Shown: positions 8,195-17,903, counted from the stretch's first letter. The stretch is DNA of 33,444 nucleotides from Armatimonadota bacterium (GCA_012512505.1 JAAZEB010000311.1:1-33444), one strand, 5' to 3'. The notes: generated by a model not told the origin, from the letters alone. A program made the numbers and translations.

Positions 8195-9511
8195 TCAGCG
8201 GCCGGCCTTCAACTCCTGGACCGATTCGATGACGGCATCGGCCAGGTACTGAAGCTGCTGCTGGTCGAAGTCGTAGAGTGGCAGGTGGGTGAAGCGGTGC
8301 TGGAACGCTTCCTCGGCCACCGGGCAGCTTGCCTGCAGAGCGGCGGTGTCGTGGCCCATCTGCTGCATCACCGCGAACTTGTAGAGCGGCGCGAAGTGGG
8401 GGATGTTCACCACGCCGCGCTCAGCCAGCTTCGCCTTCAGCGCCTGGATGTCGGCCCCCACCTGATCCGGATCGATTTGCAGCAGGTAGAGGTGGTAGGT
8501 GGTCTGCACCTGATCATCGCTGAGCGGCGCGGGAAGGATCCCCGCCACCGCGCGGAAGCGCTGATCCAGGTAGCGGGCGGCCTGCTCGCGCTTGGCGATG
8601 ATCGCTTTCAGGCGCTCCATCTGGCTGGCCAGGCACACCGCCTGGATCTCCGTGGCCGAGTGGTTGCCGGGCACGAACGGACCCGTCTTCCCGGGGAGCG
8701 CCAACACGTCGTAAAGCCAGTTCGGGATCTTGCGGCTGGGGTCCACCCCGAGGAAGCGCGCCTGGGGGAAGTACTGGCCGAAGTCCAGGTTGGTGCAGAG
8801 GATGCCGCCCTCGCCCAGGGATGTGATGTTCTTCACCTCGTGGAAGCTGAACGCCCCGAAGTGGCCGATGGTGCCCGCCATCCGCCCCTTATACGCGGCC
8901 CCAAAGGCGTGCGCCGCGTCCTCCAGCACCACCAGGTCGTGCCGCGCGGCCAGCTCCATCAGCGGGTCCATATCCACCGGATAGCCGCCGAGGTGAACCG
9001 GAACGATCACCTTCGTCTTCGGGGTGATCTTGCGCGCCACGTCCCGCGGGTCCATGTTCAGGGTGCGCGGATCGACGTCGGCCAGGACCACCTTGGCGCC
9101 GATGCTCAGTGGGTAGGCGATGGTGGCGATGAAGGTGATCGCCGGGGCGATTACCTCGTCGCCCGGCTGCAGGTTGGCGTACTGGTAGGCGATCTCAAAC
9201 CCCGCCGTGGCGTTGGTGAGGAAAGAGACATAGCGCGCGCCCAGTAGCTCGCCGACCTGCGCCTCCAGCGCCTGCACCTGGCTGCCCAGGGTGAGCTTGC
9301 CTTGATAGCTGCCTACCTGCAGCAGGCCCCGCACCTCTGCCATCACGCGCTCGAACTGCGCGTCATACTCCTGTTTGCGGTCGGCGGCCGGGCGCACCAG
9401 GAATCGCAGGATGTTGGCGACCTCCTCCTGCCGGATGTTCTCGCCCACCGCCGCCCAGGCGATCCGGGCGTCGCCAGTCTCATAGCGAAAATCGGACACA
9501 CGCTTCTCCAT
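8195..9511 (-). CDS. DegT/DnrJ/EryC1/StrS family aminotransferase
   Basis: GDEVIAPAITFIATIAYPLSIGAKVVLADVD, EDAAHAFGA, PLP-lysine motif SFHEVKNITSLGEGG. Start chosen at internal ATG 9511 (MEKRVSDFRYETGD); the longer ORF to 9679 runs through a repeat. Confidence 0.88.
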   Translation of the reverse strand: MEKRVSDFRYETGDARIAWAAVGENIRQEEVANILRFLVRPAADRKQEYDAQFERVMAEVRGLLQVGSYQGKLTLGSQVQALEAQVGELLGARYVSFLTNATAGFEIAYQYANLQPGDEVIAPAITFIATIAYPLSIGAKVVLADVDPRTLNMDPRDVARKITPKTKVIVPVHLGGYPVDMDPLMELAARHDLVVLEDAAHAFGAAYKGRMAGTIGHFGAFSFHEVKNITSLGEGGILCTNLDFGQYFPQARFLGVDPSRKIPNWLYDVLALPGKTGPFVPGNHSATEIQAVCLASQMERLKAIIAKREQAARYLDQRFRAVAGILPAPLSDDQVQTTYHLYLLQIDPDQVGADIQALKAKLAERGVVNIPHFAPLYKFAVMQQMGHDTAALQASCPVAEEAFQHRFTHLPLYDFDQQQLQYLADAVIESVQELKAGR

Positions 9512-9564
9512 CTCAGCTATCTCTCCCTTCGCGGCGGATTCGCAGCGCTTGACGCCGATAGGCC

Positions 9565-9647
9565 GGATCGCCGGCGTCCTGCCGGCCCCCGCTTGAGGCG
9601 AGAAGGACGCCAACGGGCAGGGCTTGCCGGCGAGACGCCGGCGATCC
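9565..9647. repeat. Imperfect inverted-repeat element with arms of about 22 bp
   Basis: GGATCGCCGGCGTCCTGCCGGC at 9565-9586 pairs with GCCGGCGAGACGCCGGCGATCC at 9626-9647 (outer 14 bp perfect). Confidence 0.75.
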
Positions 9648-9688
9648 GACCGCGGTGGCCGGCCTTGGTGCCAGCCCATCGGTGGGGG

Positions 9689-11479
9689 CTACTCCGCCTT
9701 GTCGAGCGCCTCCATCACCTGCGCCCGGTAGCGCTCGGTGGGCAGGTTCCACTCGTTGAACATCAGCAGGCCGGTGCGGCCGGCGATGTCGAACAGTCGT
9801 TCCGCTATCTTCCGGCGCTCGGCCACCGTGCCATAGCCAAGCTGCAGGCGCGCGTACATCAGCGGCAGGCGGGCAGCCTGCACGCGCAGGAGCTGATCGG
9901 CGTTGCCTTGCACCAGGCGCTCCGCCTCGTCGAACAGCGTCTCGTAGATCGCCATCCGCTCCTCGGAGAGGTAGCCATCGCGGTGGTCGGCCGGCCCGCC
10001 GAAGATCATCAGCGTCTTGCCAGACTGCTCCAGCGCGTCGTGCATTCGGTCGATGTACTCGCGAATCTTCGGCGCCGCCGGCCCGTAGTAGCCCTCCAGG
10101 AAGTCGTTCATCACCCGGTTGAGGTCACAGTCCGGGTTCCAGAGGAGCTTGGCCAGCAGGTAAGCGCGCAGTTCGGCGAACTCGCCGCCCCGCTCGCGGT
10201 TTCCCTGGGCGAACATCCCCTTGGCGTGGTTGTCCACGAAGAAGCGCACGTTCGGCTGCAGCACGCGCAGGTTGGGGAAGGGGCTCACCAGGTTGCTGAA
10301 CTGCACCACGTAATCCCAGACGAAGACGTTGTCGCACACGCGCGCCCAGCTCTCCACGTCGTCGCGGAACGCCGCGCTGTCCGGGTCACTTTGGATCGGG
10401 CGGCTGCGGTTGCACTCGATGCTGCAGAGCATGATCAGCACGTTCTTCGCCGGGCGCAGCGTTTTCGGTGGGCGCCGGGTATACTGGTAGGCGAGGGTGG
10501 AGAGCGTCTTGTCCGGGAACTCGGCGGCGATTCGGTTGACGAACGTCAGCACCGAGCCCATCGGCGTGCCCTCGCGATCGTCAATCGCCTTGCACTCCGG
10601 GCACTGGCAATAGCGCGCCCAGTCGTTTTGGCTCACCGACCAGTAGTGCGCCTCCGGCGCGGCGGCCATCCGCTGCTTCAGGTCTTCCACGGTCAGCCGG
10701 AACACGTCCGGGTTGGTGAGGCAGAGCTGGCCGTCGGCGACCCGCTTGCCGTCCACCAGCGAGAAGTACTCGGGATGCGTGGCGAAGTAGCGGTCGGGCG
10801 GCACATGGTTGAAGAAGGTGTGGCACCACAGCCCCCAGCGGGGGTGGTACTCACGGATCAACCGGCCGTCGCGCACCTCGCTGCCATTGCCGTTGAGCTT
10901 TTGGCGGGCGGCGAAGGCGGGATCCATCGCGTCTTGGTAGTAGACCTCCCGGACCGGCAGCGCCGGCACCTGGGTATCATCCAGCGGAGCGAGGCGGAGG
11001 TCGCGCCGCTGGGGGATCACGCTCACGTCGGAGCTGAGCCAGCGGCAGCCAAGGTGCTCTTCAAGGAAGGTGTAGACCCCGTAGAGGGTGCCATTGGCCG
11101 GGCCACCGGCGATGACGAGGTGGTTGCCGACGGTGCGGATGGTGAAGCCTTCCTGCCCCAGCCGCGCGAAGTCAATCGGCCGCCGCAGCCGGGCGGTGTG
11201 ACGGTTGCGGCCCAGCAGGATCGTGCGCGGCGCCAGGCGCTCGCGGTCGGACACAATCGGCAACTCGGCGCCGGTAACCTCACGGATAAAGTGCTGCAGC
11301 TCGGACGCAGCCCGCTGTTCCGACTCCGTGGCTGTCTCCGGCACGACGATACGATAACTGCTCTTCCCGCGGCTGACCAGCGTCAGCGTCCGGTCGCTGC
11401 TGGCTGCCGTGGCCTCACTCGCCAGACAGGCGGCTGCCGCGAGGACTCCCCCCAGCACACACGCACTCCATGGACCCAT
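9689..11479 (-). CDS. DUF4838 domain-containing protein (alpha-glucuronidase-like N-terminus), secreted
   Basis: ASELQHFIREVTGAELPIV, GTLYGVYTFLEEHLGCRWLSSD, and the CQCPEC region are typical; signal peptide from MGPWSACVLGGVLAAAACLA (ORF extends to 11515). Confidence 0.8.
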   Translation of the reverse strand: MGPWSACVLGGVLAAAACLASEATAASSDRTLTLVSRGKSSYRIVVPETATESEQRAASELQHFIREVTGAELPIVSDRERLAPRTILLGRNRHTARLRRPIDFARLGQEGFTIRTVGNHLVIAGGPANGTLYGVYTFLEEHLGCRWLSSDVSVIPQRRDLRLAPLDDTQVPALPVREVYYQDAMDPAFAARQKLNGNGSEVRDGRLIREYHPRWGLWCHTFFNHVPPDRYFATHPEYFSLVDGKRVADGQLCLTNPDVFRLTVEDLKQRMAAAPEAHYWSVSQNDWARYCQCPECKAIDDREGTPMGSVLTFVNRIAAEFPDKTLSTLAYQYTRRPPKTLRPAKNVLIMLCSIECNRSRPIQSDPDSAAFRDDVESWARVCDNVFVWDYVVQFSNLVSPFPNLRVLQPNVRFFVDNHAKGMFAQGNRERGGEFAELRAYLLAKLLWNPDCDLNRVMNDFLEGYYGPAAPKIREYIDRMHDALEQSGKTLMIFGGPADHRDGYLSEERMAIYETLFDEAERLVQGNADQLLRVQAARLPLMYARLQLGYGTVAERRKIAERLFDIAGRTGLLMFNEWNLPTERYRAQVMEALDKAE

Positions 11480-11689
11480 TCTGCCCTCCAGACCGGTTGG
11501 TGGGGCAAGCGGCACGTTCGTGAACCCCGAAAGGATGGTCGGGTATGAGGCGCGGCGCGGAACCCGCGCGCGGCCAGGCGCAGCCAGACTCCGATCCCCT
11601 CTTCACGATCGGCGCGGCGTCGCGGGTGAGGCGAAGGCGTGGCTGGCCCCGGCCGGGCGGGCCGAAGCCGCCTGCTTGCTCCCACAACC

Positions 11690-11721
11690 TGATCAAGAGG
11701 TTCGCGGTCGGCTCTTGATCA
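11690..11721 (-). terminator. Inverted repeat overlapping the stop codon of the STAS-HATPase gene
   Basis: TGATCAAGAG / CTCTTGATCA, 10-bp perfect arms with a 12-nt loop; no T-tract. Confidence 0.35.
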
Positions 11722-12508
11722 TCCTCATGCAGATTCCCGGAGCGGTGTCTGGGGGTACTTCGACACGGTCCATGAGCGACTCGATGAGGAGGCGGCTGAT
11801 GGAGGACTCGTCGTCGACCGGGTCGGGCAGCGTGCCGTTGACGCCCGGAGGGGCCATCGCGTCAATCACCAGCGCCGTCGGTTCCACCTGGCAGCGCAGC
11901 GCCACCGGCGGGGGGGGGCCTCCCGGGGTAGCCGCGTTGAGGGCCACCGTGCAGGCCTCTCCAACCGCCAACTTGATGTCTTCCACTTCGTCGTAGGAGA
12001 AACCTATGCCCGAGGCGATACCGGCGATCACCAGGCGGGCAACGCCGACGTTTTCCGGCCGCCCGGGGATGGTGAGCTCGACCACGTCGGCATGGGGGGC
12101 CGGTGTCGGTTCCGGTTCCGGATCCGGCGCGCTGGCGGTTTCGCCGCACTCGTTCGTGAGGATGTCCAGCCCTTCTGCTTCGCTGTTGACCACGGCAAAG
12201 GCGCTGCTGAGGCGGGTGAGGTTGAGGATGCGCTGGATGCGCGGATGGGGAGACGCCAGCACCAGCGAGCCGCCGGCGGCGCGGGCCCGGTTCAGGCCGC
12301 CAATCAACACGCCCAGCCCGATGCTGTCAATGAAGGTGACCTGGGCCAGGTTCACCAGGATGGCATGCGTGCCGCCGCGCTCCAGACGCTGCAGTCGCTC
12401 TTTCAGCCGGGGAGCGGTATGAACGTCCAACTCACCGGCAACATCCACTACCACCGCGCGCTGGCCGTTTGCCAACCGCACTTCCCTGCCGCTGACCTCG
12501 AAACGCAT
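11693..12508 (-). CDS. STAS (anti-anti-sigma) domain fused to an RsbW/SpoIIAB-like HATPase domain with degenerate motifs
   Basis: N-terminus AVVVDVAGELDVHTAPRLKERL...VTFIDSIGLGVLIGGL (STAS); C-terminus VARLVIAGIASGIGFSYDEVEDIKLAVGEACTVAL...LIESLMDRVEV (RsbW-like). Confidence 0.85.
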   Translation of the reverse strand: MRFEVSGREVRLANGQRAVVVDVAGELDVHTAPRLKERLQRLERGGTHAILVNLAQVTFIDSIGLGVLIGGLNRARAAGGSLVLASPHPRIQRILNLTRLSSAFAVVNSEAEGLDILTNECGETASAPDPEPEPTPAPHADVVELTIPGRPENVGVARLVIAGIASGIGFSYDEVEDIKLAVGEACTVALNAATPGGPPPPVALRCQVEPTALVIDAMAPPGVNGTLPDPVDDESSISRLLIESLMDRVEVPPDTAPGICMRMIKSRPRTS

Positions 12509-12742
12509 CTGTTCCCCTCCGCGTTGGCGCGGCGTGCCATCGGGGCACCCCCACTGGTTTGGCGCGCCGCCGGTGGCGTGGTGTGTGGCCCGCCGCCCGC
12601 ATTATAGGCGAAGGAGGGCCTGCCTGTCAAACGGGTGTTGGGCACCCTGGCGCCCGTGACACCAGGGGGATCGCGGCGCCCGGCGGCGAACCGAAACGGC
12701 AACCGCGGCCCCGCCGCACAGACCCGGATTGGACGAAGCACC

Positions 12743-13912
12743 ATGAGGCTACTCGAAAAGGAACTGCTCCTCCGTCATCAGGAACGCCGGCCGGTGGCCA
12801 CCGGCTTCGTGACCTACGTGAGCGCCACCGCGCCGGTGCTGATGCACTGCTACGGGTGGGAGGACTACTCGGACGGCTACGACGACTACGCGGTGATGCT
12901 GAGCCGCGACAACGGGCAGACCTGGTCGAAGCCCGAGGTGCGCTGGCGCAGCGAAGTGGTGCCCGAGGGGCGGATCCGCTACGCCGAGCCGGCCGCCTTC
13001 TTTGATGCCGACACCGGCAAGCTGATCGTCCTCACCGACCGCGTGCTCTACCCCCAGGACACCCTCGACGTCGATCACGCCTACACGCTCGTGCTGGACA
13101 TCTACGACGCGGCGACCGAGACCTGGTCGGAGCGCCAGGAGCTCCAGTTCCCCGGCGAGCGCGGGCCGGCGGTGAGCTTCTCTTTCCCGATCAAGAGCGC
13201 GCGGGGGAGGCTCCTCTTCCCGGGGATGCGGCAGCGGGTGGACGCGAACGGCCAGGTGATCCACTTCCGCGACTGCTGGGCGCCGGTGGATGAGGTCGTC
13301 ACCATCCTCGGGGAGTACCGGCCGGATGGCTCGCTGGCCTGGCGCCTCGGCCGGCCGCTGCGGATCGCCCCGGAGGTGAGCTCCCGCGGTTTGAACGAGA
13401 ACACCCTGGTGGAACTGGCGGACGGGCGCATCGCCGCCATCTGCCGCGGCGACAACAGCATGTTTCCCGAGAAGCCGGGCTACAAGTGGCTCAGCTTCTC
13501 CAGCGACGACGGCGAAACCTGGTCCGACCCGGAGCTGCTCCCGGCCACCGGGGGCGAGCCGATTGAGTCTGGCTCCAATGGGTCGGCGCTCTTCCGCTCG
13601 ATCAAGAATGGAAAGCTGTATTGGCTTGGCAACCTCTGCCGCCCCGGCGAGCGGCCCCGCGGCAACGCCCCCCGCTCCACGCTCGTCCTCTGCGAGGTGC
13701 AGGAGGCCCCCTTCGCCCTCAAGCGCGATACCCTCTTCGTCATCGACGAGAAGGGCGCCGGCGACTCGCCCGACCTGCAGCTCTCCAACTTCCGCTACTA
13801 CCAGGACCGCCTGACCGGCGATCTGGTCCTTTTCCTGGACCGCTACTGCCAGCACGGCCTCGCCGAGTGGTGGCGGTCGGACTACTACCGCTACCGGGTG
13901 GCGCTGGAGTGA
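12743..13912 (+). CDS. Sialidase/BNR-repeat family protein (six-bladed propeller)
   Basis: Two Asp-boxes: SRDNGQTWSKP and SSDDGETWSDP; starts at ATG 12743 (ORF open from 12635). Confidence 0.85.
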   Translation: MRLLEKELLLRHQERRPVATGFVTYVSATAPVLMHCYGWEDYSDGYDDYAVMLSRDNGQTWSKPEVRWRSEVVPEGRIRYAEPAAFFDADTGKLIVLTDRVLYPQDTLDVDHAYTLVLDIYDAATETWSERQELQFPGERGPAVSFSFPIKSARGRLLFPGMRQRVDANGQVIHFRDCWAPVDEVVTILGEYRPDGSLAWRLGRPLRIAPEVSSRGLNENTLVELADGRIAAICRGDNSMFPEKPGYKWLSFSSDDGETWSDPELLPATGGEPIESGSNGSALFRSIKNGKLYWLGNLCRPGERPRGNAPRSTLVLCEVQEAPFALKRDTLFVIDEKGAGDSPDLQLSNFRYYQDRLTGDLVLFLDRYCQHGLAEWWRSDYYRYRVALE

Positions 13913-13916
13913 AGGC

Positions 13917-13947
13917 GCGCGGGCTGCCTCCTTTGCCCAGCCCGCGC
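13917..13947. terminator. Hairpin terminator between convergent genes
   Basis: GCGCGGGCTG-CCTCCTTTGCC-CAGCCCGCGC followed by TTGTT. Confidence 0.6.
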
Positions 13948-13951
13948 TTGT

Positions 13952-14803
13952 TCAGGCGCGCCGCAGCAGGCTGAGGCCGCCGGCCGCCAGCAGCAGCGCG
14001 AACGAAACGATGACGATGCAGGCGGCCGAGGGAACGTCGCGCACGTAAGAGAGGTAGAGCCCAATGCCAACCGGGAGCACGCCCAGGGCCGCGGAGACCG
14101 GGAACGCCCGCCGCAGGTGTCGGGTGAGCAGCAGCGCCGTCACCGGCGGCAGCACCAGCATGGCGAAGACCAGGAGCACGCCCGCCACCCGGATGGCAAA
14201 AGCGATCGTCACTCCCAGCGTCAGGTAGAAGAGCAGCTCCCAGCGGCGCGTTCGGTAGCCCACGGCGTCGGCGGTCTGCGGGTCAAAGGCGACGAACAGC
14301 AGCTCCTTGGCGAAGAGCAGGTGGACGAGCGCCACCGCTGCGGCGGCGGCGAGGAACTCCCAGATCTCGCGCACCGACACGTAGAGGATGTTGCCGAACA
14401 GGAGCTGCATCACGTGTGCCTCGCCCTTGGCGCTGTGCGCCATCAGCAGCAGGCCTGCCGCCGCCGCGACGGCATAGCCGACGCCGATCGTGCTTTCCGG
14501 CGGCACCCGCCGGGCCGACCAGCGCACTGAAAAGAGGAGCACCCCCACCAACATCAGCACCACGGCCCCGACCATCGTGAGGGGGTTGTGCTCCTCCATC
14601 TCCAGGCCCAGCACCCCCGCCGTCCAGAGTGCCAGCGCTACCCCGGCGGAGCTCATCTCCGCCAGCGCCACGCCCACAAACACGATGCGCTTCAGCACCA
14701 CGTAGACCCCCAGGTAGGCGCACAGCGCCCCCACGGCCATCCCCGCCAGCAGCGCGTGCTGCATGAAGTCGCTGCCAAACGCTTCTTGGATTGAGGCAAA
14801 CAT
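13952..14803 (-). CDS. znuB: Metal (Zn/Mn-type) ABC transporter permease
   Basis: ABC-3 family: MAVGALCAYLGVYVVLKRIVFVGVALAEMSSAGVALAL; adjacent to ATPase and solute-binding protein genes. Substrate not proven. Confidence 0.85.
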   Translation of the reverse strand: MFASIQEAFGSDFMQHALLAGMAVGALCAYLGVYVVLKRIVFVGVALAEMSSAGVALALWTAGVLGLEMEEHNPLTMVGAVVLMLVGVLLFSVRWSARRVPPESTIGVGYAVAAAAGLLLMAHSAKGEAHVMQLLFGNILYVSVREIWEFLAAAAAVALVHLLFAKELLFVAFDPQTADAVGYRTRRWELLFYLTLGVTIAFAIRVAGVLLVFAMLVLPPVTALLLTRHLRRAFPVSAALGVLPVGIGLYLSYVRDVPSAACIVIVSFALLLAAGGLSLLRRA

Positions 14804-14840
14804 GCAGTAGTTCTTGCTTCCTCTCGTGCGGGCGCGGTGG

Positions 14841-15629
14841 CTACCAGGTGGCCACCCGCCGACCGTTCACCTGCCCCACGGCGATCGGGATGCCGTAGAG
14901 GCGGCTCAGGTGCTCCGGGGTGGTTGCCTCCGCCACCGGCAGCACGGCGAAGTCACTGGCTCCTAGGAAGGCGATGTGGCTGACGTGGGCAATCACCACG
15001 TTCAGCAGGTGGCTCACCACCAGCACCGTCAGCCCGGACTCCCGGTGCAGCCGGTCAATCAGGTCCATCGTGGCGCGCTCCGCCGCTGGATCCATGCCGT
15101 TAGTGGGCTCGTCCAGCACCAGAATGTCCGGGTCGGCGGCGAGGGCGCGGGCCATCAGCACGCGCTGCCGCTGCCCGCCGGAGAGGTCGCGGAACAGGAG
15201 CGTGGCGCTGTCGGCCAGGCCTACTTGCTCCAGGGCGGCCAGCGACCGCGCGTGGTCCGTTTTTCCCGGCCGGCGGAAGAGGCCGACGCGCCGGTAGCGG
15301 CCCATCAGCACCACGTCGAGCGCGGTGAGGGGGTAGATCTCGTCAATCGTCTGAAGCTGGGGCACGTAGCCGAAGGTGAGCGTGCCGCCGCCGCGCCCGG
15401 GAGCGCGCGTCACCCGGCCGGCCTGGGGCCGCAGCACCCCCAGCACCGCCTTTAGCAGCGTGGTCTTGCCCACGCCGTTGGGCCCGACGATGCCCAGGTA
15501 GTCGCCGGCGTACAGGGTGAAGCTCAAGCCGGAGAGGACGCGCTTGCGCCCATAACCAAGCTCCACCCCCTCGAAGCGTATCAGCGGCGTGGCCGCTGCC
15601 GGCTCGTCCGCTGCCGAAGCCTGCTGCAT
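14841..15629 (-). CDS. znuC: Metal ABC transporter ATP-binding protein
   Basis: Walker A GPNGVGKTT, signature LSGGQRQRV, Walker B ILVLDEPTNGMD; start ATG 15629. Confidence 0.9.
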   Translation of the reverse strand: MQQASAADEPAAATPLIRFEGVELGYGRKRVLSGLSFTLYAGDYLGIVGPNGVGKTTLLKAVLGVLRPQAGRVTRAPGRGGGTLTFGYVPQLQTIDEIYPLTALDVVLMGRYRRVGLFRRPGKTDHARSLAALEQVGLADSATLLFRDLSGGQRQRVLMARALAADPDILVLDEPTNGMDPAAERATMDLIDRLHRESGLTVLVVSHLLNVVIAHVSHIAFLGASDFAVLPVAEATTPEHLSRLYGIPIAVGQVNGRRVATW

Positions 15630-15689
15630 GGGATCTCCTGTCCTCACCGAAGTGGAGTGCCGGGGCAAAGGCCCTCCACGCTCCACGGC

Positions 15690-16604
15690 CTACTGGCAGG
15701 CACGCTGGAACGCCTGCACGATCCGGTCCACGAAGCTGAGGTAATCCTGGGTGCCCAGGACGCCGATGGAGTAGGGGGCCCACTCCAGACGGGCGCCCGT
15801 CTCGCGCGCCACGAACTCCGGGAAGCGCTTGGGGTAGATCGTTTCCACCACCATCGCCTTCACTTTCTCGCGCTTCATCGAATCGATCAGCCGGCGCAGG
15901 TAAGCCGGTGACGGGGGGATCCCGGGTTTCGGCTCCAGGGTGGCGAACTCGCGCACGCCGAAGCGGTTCATGAAGTAGACCCAGTTCTTGTGGTAGGTGA
16001 CTACGGGGGTGCCCTTGCAGGCGGCCATCGCGCGCTGCCAGCGGGGCATGGCGGCATCGATCGCGGCGACGAACCGCTGGTAGTTCGCGTCGAAGGTGGC
16101 GGCATCGCCGGGGCTTACCCGGCGCAGGCCCAACAAGATGTTGTGGGCGATCACCTTGCCGCAGCCGGGGTCGTAGTAGTAGTGGGGGTTGCCCTGCGCG
16201 TGGATGTCGCCCGACGCGCCGCTGATGCGCTCGGTGGGGACCTCCAGGCGCTTGATGCGCGCCGAGGCGTCGACGTAGCCGGGCCCACCCGGGCTCACCC
16301 GCTTGTTGCGCGCGGCGCCGAGGAGGGCATCCGCCCACTGGTCAAAGTCCATGCCGACGCGCACGAACAGGTCGGCTTTGCTCAGGCGGGCCACGTCGCT
16401 GGGACGGGCCTCCACCCGGTGGTAATCCTGGTTCGGCTGGGCGATGCTGGTGACGCGCACCTTGGCGCCGCCCACCTCGCGGGCAATGGCCGCCAGCTCC
16501 GGGATTGTTGCCACCACCTCGAGGGCGGCCCGGGCTGCCACCGCCGGCGCGGCCAGCAGCGCGAACGCCAGGGCCGCGGTCACAATGTGTTTCCCGATGC
16601 TCAT
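15690..16604 (-). CDS. znuA: Metal ABC transporter periplasmic solute-binding protein
   Basis: Signal peptide; ligand-type motifs QPNQDYHRVEARPSD, NPHYYYDP, TYHKNWVYFMNRFGV typical of cluster A-I binding proteins. Confidence 0.85.
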   Translation of the reverse strand: MSIGKHIVTAALAFALLAAPAVAARAALEVVATIPELAAIAREVGGAKVRVTSIAQPNQDYHRVEARPSDVARLSKADLFVRVGMDFDQWADALLGAARNKRVSPGGPGYVDASARIKRLEVPTERISGASGDIHAQGNPHYYYDPGCGKVIAHNILLGLRRVSPGDAATFDANYQRFVAAIDAAMPRWQRAMAACKGTPVVTYHKNWVYFMNRFGVREFATLEPKPGIPPSPAYLRRLIDSMKREKVKAMVVETIYPKRFPEFVARETGARLEWAPYSIGVLGTQDYLSFVDRIVQAFQRACQ

Positions 16605-16628
16605 CTTTCTCTCCCTCCGCGGCAACCG

Positions 16629-17903
16629 TTATTCCAACTGATGGGTGTGCGGGCCCATGCCCCACACGAGCTGCAGCCACGCCTCGGAATAGCTCCCCTG
16701 GCCCGGCCGGGCCCCCTGCGTCAACTGCAGGCGGGCGTAGCTCTGCTCGCTCACCGCGTGGGTGTAGATCGCCGAAAGCGCCGACTCGTGCTGGCCTGCC
16801 GCCTCCGGGATCTCCGACCAATCGTACAGCAGGCCGAAGTCCCCATAGCGGCTGAAGCGGTAGTTGGCCAGGGCGTAGTAGCCGGTGCTGGTGCCGCCGT
16901 CCACGTCGGGGCGATAGCGGTGCCAGAGGTACTCGGCGCGCAGCAGCAGGCGGCGGGCCCCCTGGCCATAACGCCGGTAGCTGAGGTCCACGCCGGTGAC
17001 CACCAGACTGCGGTTGGCCACGCCGCCTCCGGGCAGCGTGAGAGGCTCCGTGGTGCCGCGCGCCCAGCTCCCGCCCAGCTCCAGCTCGCCCGCCCGCCCC
17101 AGGCCAAGGCCCGACCAGGCGCGCGCGGTGTAGAACTTGTCGCTGAAGTTGGCGCCGGGGCCTTCGAGGATGCCGTGGTCGTTGTCCTCCTCCTGGCGGG
17201 CGGCCAGGGTGTGCTCTTCGGCCTCCTCGTGGTGGTGGGAGTGGGAGTGGCCGGCCTGGGAGTAGGTGCCGGCATCCACCTGCAAGAAGAGGCGGCGGCC
17301 GGTGGGGGCCAGCCAGGAGAGGCTCAGCCCGTTGCCGGTGAGCGACTCGTGGCTGACCAGGTTCTGCCAGGCGAGCGGCCGGCGGACGTAGAGCCAGGAG
17401 TGTGGATGCTTCTGGTTGTCTCGCCCGAACGGCACGAAGAACTTGCCCAGGCGCCCGGAGAGCCGGAGTGGGAGCTGCTCGTGGGTGAGGTAGCCCTCCT
17501 CCAGCTCCACCTTGAACTCGCCGTGCCCGGGCGCCACCAGATACGCATCGGCGCGGAGGTGTGGGTAGACGTAGCTTTGGATGCCGATCTCGGCTTCTTC
17601 CAGCCCGATCCGGTTGCGGTCGGTGTCGCGCGGGTCGCTGCTGAGCTTACCAAGGGCGAGGCCGATGAAGCTGATGTCGGGGAGCTGCAGGTGGCGGCCG
17701 CCTCCCGCCGCGGTGGGCGGCGTGCCGTCTGGCTCCGCCGGCTCGGCCTCCGGCGGCGGGGGCGGCGGCGCTTCTGCCTGGGCGACGCGGACGCCGGGCA
17801 GCGCCAAAGCGCTCGCGCCGCCCTCTGCCAGGGCGCGTGAGCCGGCGGCCAGCAGGGCCGCCGCCGCCAGCATCACGAGCCGGGTGCTGAGGATCTGGGT
17901 CAC
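16629..17903 (-). CDS. Outer-membrane porin-like beta-barrel with His-rich loop
   Basis: Signal peptide; alternating aromatic/beta pattern (LRADAYLVAPGHGEFKVELEEGYL, LSGRLGKFFVPFGRDNQKHPHSW); loop GHSHSHHHEEAEEH. GTG start 17903 preceded by AGAAGGAGAG. Confidence 0.7.
   Translation of the reverse strand: MTQILSTRLVMLAAAALLAAGSRALAEGGASALALPGVRVAQAEAPPPPPPEAEPAEPDGTPPTAAGGGRHLQLPDISFIGLALGKLSSDPRDTDRNRIGLEEAEIGIQSYVYPHLRADAYLVAPGHGEFKVELEEGYLTHEQLPLRLSGRLGKFFVPFGRDNQKHPHSWLYVRRPLAWQNLVSHESLTGNGLSLSWLAPTGRRLFLQVDAGTYSQAGHSHSHHHEEAEEHTLAARQEEDNDHGILEGPGANFSDKFYTARAWSGLGLGRAGELELGGSWARGTTEPLTLPGGGVANRSLVVTGVDLSYRRYGQGARRLLLRAEYLWHRYRPDVDGGTSTGYYALANYRFSRYGDFGLLYDWSEIPEAAGQHESALSAIYTHAVSEQSYARLQLTQGARPGQGSYSEAWLQLVWGMGPHTHQLE

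Noticed and set aside
9302-11548. 748-aa plus-strand ORF
   Set aside because: Antisense shadow of the DUF4838 gene; composition typical of high-GC mirror ORFs, no recognisable domain.
15990-17840. 616-aa plus-strand ORF
   Set aside because: Antisense to the binding protein and porin genes; no domain signature.
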